This document shows positions 34,701 to 42,902 of a stretch of DNA of 64,000 nt, in pieces (the stretch's first letter is position 1; the number at the start of each line of letters is the position of its first letter). A program made the position numbers and the translations under genes. The notes under the pieces were generated by a model, which had not been told where the DNA came from, ran no database searches, and saw only the letters and a list, made by a program, of their open reading frames with translations. This DNA is from an uncultured Bacteroides sp. Its GTDB lineage: Bacteria > Bacteroidota > Bacteroidia > Bacteroidales > Bacteroidaceae. The stretch covers positions 83,968-147,967 of the forward strand of contig CALYZE010000001.1 of assembly GCA_945607605.1 (NCBI GenBank), written 5' to 3'.

Positions 34701-35251
34701 GATTTGTAGACGGTGCTGCAGGAGTATTGGTCAAGAAAGTAAAATGTGATTTTAAGAAGCTGGGCCCCAAGTTTGGAAAACAAATGAAAGCCGTAGCTGC
34801 CGCTGTTACTGAACTTTCGCAAGAAGCTATTAGCAAACTAGAACAAGAGGGTTCTTATAGTTTGAATCTAAATGGAGTAGAAGCTGTAATTGAAACATCG
34901 GATGTGGAAATTATCAGTGAAGACATCCCGGGATGGTTGGTTGCCAATGAAGGCAAACTGACTGTTGCTTTGGAAGTAACCATCACTGAAGAACTCCGTC
35001 GCGAAGGTATAGCACGTGAATTGGTAAACCGTATTCAAAATATTCGTAAATCAAGCGATTTCGAGATAACGGACAAAATAAAGATTACATTATCAAAAAA
35101 TCCACAAACGGATGATGCGGTAACAGAATATAAAGACTATATTTGCAATCAAGTTTTAGGAACCTCATTGACGCTGGTAGACAAGGTAGAAAACAGTACA
35201 GAATTGAACTTTGATGATTTCTCGCTGTATGCAAGCGTTGTAAAATTATAA
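31763..35251 (+). CDS. ileS: Isoleucyl-tRNA synthetase
   Basis: A 1162-residue class I aminoacyl-tRNA synthetase charging tRNA-Ile. The HIGH-type motif is PGIHHVMARS near 53-62 within EGPPSANG, and KMSKR lies near 710 in GNKMSKRLGN. GWDTHGLPVE and the editing-domain motif WTTTPWTLPSNTAL are typical of IleS. The length and the C-terminal region without an obvious zinc finger fit the long, eukaryote-like IleS type found in many Bacteroidetes. It begins an apparent rightward operon with the DksA-like gene, lspA and a DUF4296 lipoprotein. Confidence 0.97.
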   Translation: MGKKFAEYSKFDLSEVNKEVLKKWDENQVFAKSMTEREGCPSFVFFEGPPSANGMPGIHHVMARSIKDIFCRYKTMKGFQVKRKAGWDTHGLPVELGVEKTLGITKEDIGKTITVAEYNAACRKDVMKFTKEWEDLTHKMGYWVDMKDPYITYDNRYIETLWWLLKQLHKKGLLYKGYTIQPYSPAAGTGLSSHELNQPGCYRDVKDTTVVGQFKMKNPKSEMAEWGTPYFIAWTTTPWTLPSNTALCVGPKIDYIAVQTYNGYTSEKMTVILAKNLLYTHFNKKAEELALEDYKPGDKLIPFKIVGEYKGTDLVGMEYEQLIPWVNPVDVDNDGNWSVSNQGFRVIPGDYVTTEDGTGIVHIAPTFGADDAQVARAAGIPALFMINKKGETRPMVDLTGKFYLLEELDEQFVKECVNIELYKEYEGKWVKNAYDPQFTIDGKYDEKAAQAAETLDIEICMMMKVSNLAFKIEKQVHNYPHCWRTDKPVLYYPLDSWFIRSTACKERMIELNKTINWKPESTGTGRFGKWLENLNDWNLSRSRYWGTPLPIWLTEDGSEEKCIESVEELYNEIERSVAAGLMKANPYKENGFQPRVYSQENYDKIDLHRPYVDDIILVSKDGQPMKRESDLIDVWFDSGSMPYAQIHYPFENKELLDNQQVYPADFIAEGVDQTRGWFFTLHAIATMVFDSVSYKAVISNGLVLDKNGNKMSKRLGNAVDPFSTIEKYGSDPLRWYMITNSSPWDNLKFDVDGVEEVRRKFFGTLYNTYSFFALYANVDGFEYKEADVPMAERPEIDCWIISVLNTLVKNVDACYNEYEPTKAGRLISDFVNDNLSNWYVRLNRKRFWGGGMTQDKLSAFQTLYTCLETVAKLMAPIAPFYADMLFSDLITATERDQVVSIHLAKFPEYKEEMIDKELEARMQMAQDVTSMVLALRRKVNIKVRQPLQCIMIPVVDEEQRAHIEAVKALIMNEVNIKEIRFVDGAAGVLVKKVKCDFKKLGPKFGKQMKAVAAAVTELSQEAISKLEQEGSYSLNLNGVEAVIETSDVEIISEDIPGWLVANEGKLTVALEVTITEELRREGIARELVNRIQNIRKSSDFEITDKIKITLSKNPQTDDAVTEYKDYICNQVLGTSLTLVDKVENSTELNFDDFSLYASVVKL

Positions 35252-35280
35252 TTAATACTAACCGATTAACACCTTAAGTT

Positions 35281-35661
35281 ATGGCAGAAAAAACAAGATA
35301 TTCAGATGTTGAATTGGAGGAATTCCGCAGCATCATAAATGATAAGTTAGAGTTGGCTCAACGCGATTATGAATTACTAAAAGCAAGCCTCACAGGTGCA
35401 GACGGTAACGATACCGATGACACATCTCCGACCTACAAGGTTTTGGAAGAAGGTGCCAATACCTTGTCTAAAGAAGAAACAACACGCTTGGCACAACGCC
35501 AGTTGAAGTTTATTCAAGGTCTGCAGGCTGCCTTGATACGCATTGAGAACAAAACGTATGGAATTTGTCGTGAAACAGGCAAACTAATTCCCATAGAACG
35601 TCTGCGTGCCGTACCTCATGCAACATTAAGTATTGAAGCTAAAAATAACGGCACAAGATAG
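35281..35661 (+). CDS. TraR/DksA family protein with degraded zinc finger
   Basis: A 126-residue DksA/TraR-like protein: an N-terminal coiled-coil (about 8-90) and a short C-terminal module. In the family, a C4 zinc finger follows the pattern CxxC...CxxC; here only Cys96 remains (YGICRETGKLIPIERLRAVP), while the other three ligands are replaced. The coiled-coil tip contains ADGNDTDD, an acidic stretch where DksA proteins have their conserved Asp-x-x-Asp. It may bind the RNA polymerase secondary channel without zinc. It sits between ileS (29 bp upstream) and lspA (2 bp downstream), a gene order I recall from other Bacteroides. Confidence 0.88.
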   Translation: MAEKTRYSDVELEEFRSIINDKLELAQRDYELLKASLTGADGNDTDDTSPTYKVLEEGANTLSKEETTRLAQRQLKFIQGLQAALIRIENKTYGICRETGKLIPIERLRAVPHATLSIEAKNNGTR

Positions 35662-35663
35662 AG

Positions 35664-36296
35664 ATGGGGAAACTTTTCACGAAAGGCCGCATTGCTTTAC
35701 TTATTATTTTCTCGGTATTGATTATCGACCAGATAATAAAGGTATGGATTAAAACGCATATGTACTGGCACGAAAGCAGACGTGTGGCAGATTGGTTCTA
35801 CATCTATTTTACGGAAAATAATGGCATGGCTTTCGGCATAGAAGTCTTCGGAAAGCTATTCCTTACTTCGTTCCGTATTCTTGCGGTTGCAGTGATTGGC
35901 TGGTTCTTATACAAATTTGTAAAGCAGGGCATGAAGACTGGATTCATAATTTGTATTGCTCTGATTCTGACCGGTGCATTGGGTAATATTATTGACAGCG
36001 TATTCTACGGTGTATTGTTTAATGAAAGTACCCATGCGCAAATAGCTTCTTTCATGCCTGAAGGAGGGGGATATGCCCCATTCTTCTATGGTAAGGTAGT
36101 GGATATGTTCTATTTCCCTATTATTGAAACGAACTGGCCGGAATGGATGCCGTTTATCGGAGGGAATCATTTTATTTTCTTTAGTCCGATATTCAACTTT
36201 GCCGATGCGGCTATTAGTTGTGGCATTATTGCTTTACTACTGTTCTACAGTAAATATTTAAATGAAGCCTATCATGCTGTCACTAAGAAATCATGA
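35664..36296 (+). CDS. lspA: Lipoprotein signal peptidase II
   Basis: A 210-residue inner-membrane aspartyl peptidase that removes signal peptides from lipoproteins after lipidation. Four membrane segments are seen, and the family motifs are DQIIKVWI, FTENNGMAFG, GALGNIIDS, VVDMFYFP (first catalytic Asp) and FNFADAAIS (second catalytic Asp). The protein is longer than the E. coli enzyme because of a loop insertion between GALGNIIDS and VVDMFYFP. It overlaps the following DUF4296 gene by an ATGA junction. Confidence 0.96.
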   Translation: MGKLFTKGRIALLIIFSVLIIDQIIKVWIKTHMYWHESRRVADWFYIYFTENNGMAFGIEVFGKLFLTSFRILAVAVIGWFLYKFVKQGMKTGFIICIALILTGALGNIIDSVFYGVLFNESTHAQIASFMPEGGGYAPFFYGKVVDMFYFPIIETNWPEWMPFIGGNHFIFFSPIFNFADAAISCGIIALLLFYSKYLNEAYHAVTKKS

Positions 36297-37264
36297 AAGG
36301 AAGAAATCGGATTCAATGGTATAGTGTGGCCCTTTTGGCATTCTGTTTAACAGCCTGTCAGGTAAAAAGACCTAAGGATGTTCTACCGGATGCCAAAATG
36401 GAAAACGTACTTTACGACTATCACATAGCTAAGGCTATGGGTGAAGAAGTTCCCTATAACGAAAGTTATAAGCGACTGCTATATATTGAATCTGTCTTCA
36501 AAAAACATGGCATCACCCAAGCTAACTTTGATTCTTCAATGGTTTGGTTCGCCCGCAATCCCGAAGTTCTCACAAAGATTTATGAAAAGATAAACTTGCG
36601 ATTGAAAGCTGAGAGAGACGGCATCAACCACTTAATTGCTATACGTGATAATAAGCCGAAGGAATCTCTTCCAGGTGATAGTATTGACGTATGGGCATGG
36701 CAGCATATCTATCAGTTGACAGGGATGCCTCTGGACAACAAGTTAATATTCAATCTTCCTTCAGATACAAATTTCCATGCCAGAGATACATTACAATGGA
36801 AGGTGCGTTTTCGTTTTTATAACGGAACACCGGATAGCTTGTATGCGCCTTTGATGGCTATGAAAATAAGATATGAGAATGACAGTATCATTAATAACCT
36901 CTTGAAAATCAAAGAAACAGGGGTTAAAACCATCAGTCTATTTGCTGATACTTTAGGAAAAATAAAGGAGGTGAGTGGGTTTATTTATTATCCGATGCAA
37001 AAAACTTCTCAACCTTTATTAATAGATCATATCTCATTGATGCGCTACCATGCTACTGACTCCATAGCTCATGCTGCAAAAGACAGCGTGCAAGAGAACA
37101 CCGACAAGTTAGAAATGGAGAATATAAAACAAGAGCCTGTCGAGATGAGATCAGTAGACATGATTGAACAAGATAACGGTACGAACCTCCGTCGTGAGAA
37201 TCTTCGTCCTCGTCCTACTTTGCGTAATACCGATAAACCGATTCGCCAACTCGATCCTAAATAA
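36293..37264 (+). CDS. DUF4296 lipoprotein
   Basis: A 323-residue lipoprotein with lipobox LTAC (Cys22). The DUF4296 domain follows (about 28-120), including VLYDYHIAKAMG and the sequence FKKHGITQANFDSSMVWFARNP. The C-terminal tail is rich in Arg, Pro and charged residues. The function is unknown; the family is common in Bacteroidetes. It overlaps lspA by 4 nt, so translation is probably coupled, and the next gene overlaps its stop by one base (TAATG). Confidence 0.88.
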   Translation: MKGRNRIQWYSVALLAFCLTACQVKRPKDVLPDAKMENVLYDYHIAKAMGEEVPYNESYKRLLYIESVFKKHGITQANFDSSMVWFARNPEVLTKIYEKINLRLKAERDGINHLIAIRDNKPKESLPGDSIDVWAWQHIYQLTGMPLDNKLIFNLPSDTNFHARDTLQWKVRFRFYNGTPDSLYAPLMAMKIRYENDSIINNLLKIKETGVKTISLFADTLGKIKEVSGFIYYPMQKTSQPLLIDHISLMRYHATDSIAHAAKDSVQENTDKLEMENIKQEPVEMRSVDMIEQDNGTNLRRENLRPRPTLRNTDKPIRQLDPK

Positions 37265-37602
37265 TGAAACGTTATGCTTCTCACTTTCTGCTTCTTCCAG
37301 GATATGGTTATCTGAAACAGTCTGTTGTTGAAATGGAAGGGAATCGTGTAACACGTATTTTTCTGCTGTCAGAAGAAATTGAAAATACAGAGTGGCTACC
37401 GGGTATTATTATTTTGCTAAATAAAGATATTGGGAACAATGTCACTCTTTGTGAGTCCTATTTTAGGAAGCCCTACATATTATCATCTATTCCCGAACGC
37501 GTGGAAAAGCAACTTTCTTCTCTTATTCCGTATCTTCTTTTCCCTTTTGACTTTACAACGATGCAGCCTGTCGCCGAAACTCAGCACAGACTACTGCGGT
37601 AG
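37264..37602 (+). CDS. Hypothetical protein at the end of the ileS-lspA operon
   Basis: A 112-residue protein that I do not recognise. It starts in a TAATG overlap with the DUF4296 gene, which argues that it is translated. It has no signal peptide or membrane segment. FLLLPGYGYLKQSVVEMEGNRV and IPYLLFPFDFTTM are its most distinctive stretches. The last 50 bp overlap the 3' end of the convergent methyltransferase gene, so the two transcripts would be antisense to each other there. Confidence 0.75.
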   Translation: MKRYASHFLLLPGYGYLKQSVVEMEGNRVTRIFLLSEEIENTEWLPGIIILLNKDIGNNVTLCESYFRKPYILSSIPERVEKQLSSLIPYLLFPFDFTTMQPVAETQHRLLR

Positions 37603-38314
37603 CAATGGCAACATTTAATGATTCAGATGTTTCGCGGTCTGCGGGATAGTTAGGAATGTATAATTTGTGATTGATAAGCTGTTTTACCTCTTCTCCGATA
37701 CCATTTCCTTCATTTCCCATTACAATCAATCCATTTTTAGACAAAGGATGTCCATATATGTTTTCTCCATCAAGAAAAGTACCGTAAACAGGAATATCTG
37801 TCAAAGAACCAATCAGTTCGGGCAGAGAAGTATAGTGTAGTTTTACACGCGCAATACCTCCCATAGTGGCTTGCACACTTTTAGGATTATAAACGTCCAC
37901 CGTATTGGGCGAACAGAAGATATGCTCTATTCCAAACCAATCAGCCAAGCGAATAATCGTTCCTAAATTGCCGGGATCTTGTACATCATCCAAAGCAAGA
38001 CATAAAGAATGATTAATTACCGAAAAGTCTATGATTTCCTCTGGTTGCCGGAAGACAGCCAATACTTGTTGAGGAGTTTTCAGCAAACTGGCACGCGAAA
38101 GTTCCTCTTCTGAAACTTCTGTTACGTCTTCCAAAGGTAAATGTCTGTTATGAGAAAGCCATTCAGAAGTTGCAATCAGCAAACAACAGGAAAAATGTCC
38201 TAATAGATCACCTACCAATTTGGGGCCTTCAGCAAGAAATACGTTGTCTGCCTTTCTATTTTTTTTTAATTCCAGCGAGTGGATATATTTAATTCGGTTC
38301 TTACTTAATGTCAT
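37553..38314 (-). CDS. SpoU/TrmH-family RNA 2'-O-methyltransferase
   Basis: A 253-residue RNA methyltransferase from the Met at 38314 (MTLSKNRIKYIHSLELKKNR). An N-terminal substrate-binding region (FLAEGPKLV) precedes the SPOUT domain. The three conserved motifs are LALDDVQDPGNLGTIIRLADWFG, GLIVMGNEGNGIGEE and PNYPADRETSESLNVAIATAVVC. It probably modifies rRNA or tRNA ribose; the target is unknown. Its open frame extends upstream to 38575, but that part overlaps the promoter and start of the opposite gene and has no family similarity. Its 3' end overlaps the convergent 112-residue gene by 50 bp. Confidence 0.92.
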   Translation of the reverse strand: MTLSKNRIKYIHSLELKKNRKADNVFLAEGPKLVGDLLGHFSCCLLIATSEWLSHNRHLPLEDVTEVSEEELSRASLLKTPQQVLAVFRQPEEIIDFSVINHSLCLALDDVQDPGNLGTIIRLADWFGIEHIFCSPNTVDVYNPKSVQATMGGIARVKLHYTSLPELIGSLTDIPVYGTFLDGENIYGHPLSKNGLIVMGNEGNGIGEEVKQLINHKLYIPNYPADRETSESLNVAIATAVVCAEFRRQAASL

Positions 38315-38418
38315 AAGATAAAATGTTATCGGTTGACAAAAATACATGATTATTTCTATATAATCAAAAACTCGACACTCTTCCGGTCTTTTTATTTCGA
38401 GAAGAAAAAAAATACAAG

Positions 38419-38426
38419 TATATTTG
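38419..38426 (+). promoter_or_regulatory. -7 box of the TamL-like gene
   Basis: TATATTTG, 32 bp before the ATG at 38459. No clear -33 box. Confidence 0.5.
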
Positions 38427-38458
38427 TAGCTCTGTTTATGCGCAATTAATGATTCGGT

Positions 38459-40774
38459 ATGAAGAAAGGCTTTCGCTATGCGATCTATGCTGTAGTTGTA
38501 CTTTTGTCGGCTTCTTGTTCTTCCACCAAATATGTACCAGATGGTTCGTATTTGCTGGACGAGGCACGCATACAAACAGACACTAAAGGAATTAAACCTT
38601 CCAACCTATCTATTTATGTCCGCCAAAAGCCAAACGCCAAATGGTTTAGCCTTATAAAGACCCAGTTATATGTTTACAATTGGTCCGGACGCGATTCTAC
38701 ACGTTGGATAAACCGCACCTTGCGTAAATTGGGCGATGCTCCCGTTATCTATAGTGATAAGGAAACGAACCGTACTAGCGAGGAAATGACCAAAGCTATG
38801 CAGAATATGGGCTATATGGGTGCTATGGTTGAGCCTGTGCGTCAAGTCAAGAAGAAAAAGTTGAAATTAGTCTATAAAGTTACTGCAGGAAAACCTTATA
38901 AAGTGCGTACTTTAAAATACGATATTCAAGATGATAAAATAGGAGAGTATATGCAGCAAGATTCCGTAGCAACTCTTTTGTCTGAAGATATGTATTTTGA
39001 TGTCAATATACTAGATGCGGAACGTCAACGTATCACGAATTATCTTCTGCAGAACGGATATTATAAATTCAATAAAGATTATATTTCATATACTGCCGAT
39101 ACCGTGCGAAATACTTATTTAGTAGATCTAACGCTGCATCTGGCTCCCTATCGGTTGCCCAATGAAGAAAAGACACAGAACCATCATCAATACACTATTA
39201 ATAAAGTAAACTTCATTACGGATTATAATGTATTGGAATCATCTGCCTTAAGCAGTGTGGAAGTAAACGACTCTCTACATTACAAAGGTTTCCCCATATA
39301 TTATAAAGATAAGTTGTATCTCCGTCCTAAAGTATTGACTAATAATTTGCGAATTACTCCGGGAACTTTATTCAATGAACAGGATGTGCAACGTACATAT
39401 TCCAACTTTGGCCGTTTGCAAGCGTTGAAATATACCAATATTCGTTTCTTTGAAACACAACAAGAAGACAGTACCAAGCTGAATGCTTATGTACTTCTGA
39501 CCAAGAGTAAACACCAATCTGTTTCTTTTGAGATAGAAGGTACCAATTCTGCTGGCGACTTGGGTGCTGCAGCATCGGTGTCATTCCAGCATCGCAACTT
39601 GTTCAAAGGTTCAGAGACTTTTATGTTTAAAGTACGTGGTGCATTCGAAGCTGTATCTGCCTTGCAAGGCAGTGGAGCACACAACCAAAATTATACAGAA
39701 CTTGGAGCAGAAACAACAATCAACTTTCCGCGCTTCATGTTCCCATTCCTTTCTAATGACTTTAAACGGAGAATACGGGCTACCACAGAATTCGGTTTGC
39801 AGTACAGCTACCAAATGCGTCCTGAATTTACACGTATTGTGGCATCGGCAGGATGGAGTTATAAATGGGGTGTACAGCGTCAGCGATCGCAACATCGCAT
39901 CGACTTATTAGATATCAACTATCTGTATATGCCCTGGATTGATCCAACGTTTAAAGAGAATTACTTGGAGAAAGATGAAAATTATATTCTGCGGTATAAT
40001 TATGATGATCGCTTGATTGTCCGTACCGGATATAGCTATACTTATAATAGTGCCGGTCAGGCTCTGATGAACAATTCCGTTATGGGCAACTCATACACCA
40101 TTCGTTTTAATTTTGAATCGGCCGGTAACCTTCTTTATGCTGCCGCCCAGATAGCGCGCATGAAAAAAAATGAAAAAGACGAATATACCTTATTAAATAT
40201 ACCTTTTGCACAATATCTGAAGGGAGATTTTGATTTTGCCAAGAATGTAGTCATTGACAACCGTAACTCGCTGGCATTCCACTTTGGTGCGGGCATTGCA
40301 ATTCCCTACGGCAATGCAACCATTATACCTTTTGAGAAACGTTATTTTTCAGGAGGCGCCAATAGTGTGCGTGGCTGGTCGGTTCGTAATTTAGGACCGG
40401 GATCTTTCCCCGGTGACGGTAATTTTCTAAATCAATCCGGAGATATCAAATTGGATGCAAGTATCGAGTATCGCACACGCTTATTCTGGAAATTCAGAGG
40501 AGCCATCTTTGTAGATGCCGGTAATATCTGGACTTTGCGCGATTACAAAGATCAACCGGGAGGTAAATTCAAGTTCAACGAATTCTACAAACAGATTGCT
40601 GTAGCCTATGGATTAGGATTACGTATGGATTTAGATTTCTTTGTGCTTCGTTTTGATGCGGGTATGAAGGCCATTGATCCTGTTTATAAAAAAGGAAAAG
40701 GCCGATATCCGATTATTCATCCGGATTTCGGCCGTGATCTCACATTCCACTTTGCAGTGGGATATCCTTTCTAA
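38459..40774 (+). CDS. BamA/TamA-family outer membrane protein, lipidated (TamL-like)
   Basis: A 771-residue Omp85-superfamily protein. The N terminus ends in the lipobox SASC (Cys20), unusual for an Omp85 barrel and characteristic of the TamL variants of Bacteroidetes. POTRA-like repeats cover roughly 30-350. The C-terminal barrel (about 350-771) contains the conserved FSGGANSVRGW motif near 635 and ends in a hydrophobic strand with terminal Phe (FHFAVGYPF), an outer-membrane insertion signal. It probably inserts or exports outer membrane proteins. A SpoU-type methyltransferase gene is divergent and next to it, a neighbourhood I recall from other Bacteroidetes. A TamB partner is not in the window. 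Confidence 0.9.
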   Translation: MKKGFRYAIYAVVVLLSASCSSTKYVPDGSYLLDEARIQTDTKGIKPSNLSIYVRQKPNAKWFSLIKTQLYVYNWSGRDSTRWINRTLRKLGDAPVIYSDKETNRTSEEMTKAMQNMGYMGAMVEPVRQVKKKKLKLVYKVTAGKPYKVRTLKYDIQDDKIGEYMQQDSVATLLSEDMYFDVNILDAERQRITNYLLQNGYYKFNKDYISYTADTVRNTYLVDLTLHLAPYRLPNEEKTQNHHQYTINKVNFITDYNVLESSALSSVEVNDSLHYKGFPIYYKDKLYLRPKVLTNNLRITPGTLFNEQDVQRTYSNFGRLQALKYTNIRFFETQQEDSTKLNAYVLLTKSKHQSVSFEIEGTNSAGDLGAAASVSFQHRNLFKGSETFMFKVRGAFEAVSALQGSGAHNQNYTELGAETTINFPRFMFPFLSNDFKRRIRATTEFGLQYSYQMRPEFTRIVASAGWSYKWGVQRQRSQHRIDLLDINYLYMPWIDPTFKENYLEKDENYILRYNYDDRLIVRTGYSYTYNSAGQALMNNSVMGNSYTIRFNFESAGNLLYAAAQIARMKKNEKDEYTLLNIPFAQYLKGDFDFAKNVVIDNRNSLAFHFGAGIAIPYGNATIIPFEKRYFSGGANSVRGWSVRNLGPGSFPGDGNFLNQSGDIKLDASIEYRTRLFWKFRGAIFVDAGNIWTLRDYKDQPGGKFKFNEFYKQIAVAYGLGLRMDLDFFVLRFDAGMKAIDPVYKKGKGRYPIIHPDFGRDLTFHFAVGYPF

Positions 40775-40802
40775 TGAAATCTTAATTTCCTATTTTTATT
40801 TT

Positions 40803-41357
40803 TTAATTAAAAGCGTAATAGCTATTAATCATTGTAGCTTGGCGAGCAGCTGTTATACCTTGAGCATCCAAAGTAACAGTCATCTCTTCGCCATTGGGTA
40901 ATGTCATTTGTGCAGTACCATCATTGTTCATTTGCAGCAATTCAGTGCTAACACCATCAGCCACTACATTCCAGGTATTCAATTCTTTATTATAAATCAA
41001 TTCCATAGAAGCAGTTTCGCCTTCTTTCGCAATAGAGTAACCATTTTCAAGTGTTTCTACCAAGTAATTGCCATTTTCACCCTTCACCTTCTTAACGTCA
41101 CCTATACTAGCTATCGGATTGCTGCCTGTCCAAAATTCAATGGAGTTGATAACCAAAGCATCTGCCAGATAACATACACCATACACAGGAACGATATTAA
41201 ATGCTAAAAATACGAGTTCGTTGACAAATTTATTGCCTACACCTTGATTCCAGCTCAAAAGTTTGCCGTGTAATCCGAAAGAACCAATACAAGAACTAAA
41301 AAGGAACATGCCACAAGCCATAACAGTTGCAGCCATCTTTAAATTTAATTTTTTCAT
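40803..41357 (-). CDS. DUF3332 family lipoprotein
   Basis: A 184-residue protein with a lipoprotein-like signal (Cys23 in LFSSC). After it comes IGSFGLHGKLLSWNQGVGNKFVNELVFLAF, the DUF3332 signature, with a further hydrophobic segment near 50-70. The C-terminal half is beta-rich. The function is unknown. A -7-like box TATATTTG lies at 41432-41425. It converges with the TamL-like gene with only 28 bp of T/A-rich spacer between the stops. Confidence 0.88.
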   Translation of the reverse strand: MKKLNLKMAATVMACGMFLFSSCIGSFGLHGKLLSWNQGVGNKFVNELVFLAFNIVPVYGVCYLADALVINSIEFWTGSNPIASIGDVKKVKGENGNYLVETLENGYSIAKEGETASMELIYNKELNTWNVVADGVSTELLQMNNDGTAQMTLPNGEEMTVTLDAQGITAARQATMINSYYAFN

Positions 41358-41493
41358 AATTTACTCTTTTATAATTTTCTGTATTCTTTATCAGTTTAGC
41401 CTATTAAGCCATTCTGAACAGTTGCAAATATAGTTTTTTTTATCTAAAAATATAAGTTTTAAAGAAAAAACTATAATTAGTAAAACAAAAAAA

Positions 41494-41931
41494 CTATTTA
41501 TCAGTCTTTTGTGGACATTGTTTTCCTATCCAATAATCTGCAGAAAACTTACCAGGACCAGCGATATACATCAATACAAATATTGCCAAATAAACAAAAG
41601 CAAGTTCTTTTACAGCAAACGGGTCATTCCCATGAATCACAAAGAATGCGACACCCATGGTAAAAATCATCGGTATCATAGACAGGCGATACAGAAAACC
41701 TACTATAAACGCGAGAGAACAAGCCAATTCTCCAAAAATAGCCAATCCTAAAGACAATGGACTACCTATACCCAATGGATCGGGAAAGACTGCGGACATT
41801 TCTGCATAGCTAGACCATTTAGCAACACCATGGCTCATCAACAATAAGCCAAATACAATTCTTGCAAGTAATAAAAGAGCAGAAGTTACTGTTTCATTCG
41901 GTGTAGAGGGAAATAAAAATCGTTTAATCAT
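41494..41931 (-). CDS. DoxX family membrane protein
   Basis: A 145-residue protein with four membrane segments and the DoxX pattern: LLLARIVFGLLLMSHGVAKW at the start and GELACSLAFIVGFLYRLSMIPM in the middle. DoxX proteins are small quinone-related or stress-linked membrane proteins of mostly unknown activity. It stands alone between DUF3332 and DUF1893 genes on the same strand, with gaps above 100 bp, so co-transcription is uncertain. Confidence 0.9.
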   Translation of the reverse strand: MIKRFLFPSTPNETVTSALLLLARIVFGLLLMSHGVAKWSSYAEMSAVFPDPLGIGSPLSLGLAIFGELACSLAFIVGFLYRLSMIPMIFTMGVAFFVIHGNDPFAVKELAFVYLAIFVLMYIAGPGKFSADYWIGKQCPQKTDK

Positions 41932-42042
41932 AATTTATTCATTTATTAGTTTGTATTTCAAATTGAAACAAAAAAAGAGGAATAAAAGTTTACTCAAACT
42001 CCATCTATTTGACAATAATTTACAAACATTCGGAGGTGAGCA

Positions 42043-42519
42043 TCATAGGGACATTAAGTAAATATAAGAGAAAGAACAAAGCAGCAAAACAGATACAAAG
42101 CTTTTCGTTGATCGGATCTTGGTGATAAAATCTTGGATGGCAGAATATATATCCGCTAAAGATTGTCGTTTGTCACAAGCTGCTTCCAATGGGCACCAAT
42201 CAGTTTTGTCACGATTGATAATATGAGGTACTTCTTTGGCATAGCTAACATCTACATCTGCTTCACGAAGTAACTTCAAAGCCGGAGTACTGATAATATC
42301 AGCATATACAGTCTTCATTCCTCCGAGCACCATCAAGGCGGCTGCTCCTTTTCCGACAACTTTATCAGCCATAGATGCCCCTTTCATAAATAGCGGATCA
42401 GACTGATATAAATCATATAAGTCGGCTACACCACGTTGAGTAAACGTACGAACCTCCATTTGATTTTTGATTACACACGAATAATCGCCTGTATGTAGGA
42501 TCTCTATTATTTTTTCCAT
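42043..42519 (-). CDS. DUF1893 family protein
   Basis: A 158-residue protein. The central region SMADKVVGKGAAALMVLGGMKTVYADIIS is the DUF1893 signature, and TDWCPLEAAC near 106 holds two Cys that fit the cytidine-deaminase-like fold known for a Thermotoga member. The C terminus ends in a hydrophobic stretch (SFVSVLLLCSFSYIYLMSL) that looks like an extension past the usual family end; it could be a membrane anchor or a recent stop-codon loss. The function is unknown. A -7-like box lies at 42562-42555. Confidence 0.85.
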   Translation of the reverse strand: MEKIIEILHTGDYSCVIKNQMEVRTFTQRGVADLYDLYQSDPLFMKGASMADKVVGKGAAALMVLGGMKTVYADIISTPALKLLREADVDVSYAKEVPHIINRDKTDWCPLEAACDKRQSLADIYSAIQDFITKIRSTKSFVSVLLLCSFSYIYLMSL

Positions 42520-42700
42520 ATTACAATTATTGTTAGTTTGGATGATTTGTGCAGCAAAAATACAGAAATGCTCTTAATTAATCAAACGATTCTTTATTAC
42601 AAGAAGATTTAAAGAATTTAATTTTGAAAGGAGTCCTGATTCTTTTTTTAAGTGGAAAAATAGAATAAACTACTGGAAGAAAGAGACTGTTTGATATAAA

Positions 42701-42732
42701 AAAACGCATAAAAGGCTTCTTTTACACGTTTT
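42701..42732 (-). terminator. Terminator of tRNA-Lys
   Basis: On the minus strand, AAAACG..TAAAAG pairs with CTTTTA..CGTTTT over two 6-bp blocks with a 2-nt mismatch, followed by more T residues, about 5 bp past the tRNA. Confidence 0.7.
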
Positions 42733-42736
42733 AAAG

Positions 42737-42809
42737 TACACCCTCAGGGATTCGAACCCTGGACCCACTGATTAAGAGTCAGTTGCTCTACCAACTGAGC
42801 TAAGAGTGC
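42737..42809 (-). tRNA. tRNA-Lys (anticodon CTT)
   Basis: On the minus strand a complete cloverleaf folds. The acceptor stem GCACTCT pairs with AGGGTGT with two wobbles. The D arm is GCTCAGTTGGTAGAGC. The anticodon stem ACTGA/TCAGT encloses CTCTTAA, giving anticodon CTT. The T arm is CAGGG-TTCGAAT-CCCTG. CCA is not encoded. Confidence 0.95.
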
Positions 42810-42902
42810 ATTCTCTTTTGTTGTTTGCGGGTGCAAAAGTAGGCGTTTTGTTTTATTCAGCCAAGTAAAAGGAATGTTTTTTGCGATGAAATCAATGTTT
42901 TT

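Noticed and set aside
38315-38575. N-terminal extension of the SpoU-type methyltransferase
   Set aside because: The extra codons overlap the promoter and start of the divergent TamL-like gene and do not resemble the family, whereas the Met at 38314 starts exactly at the conserved domain.
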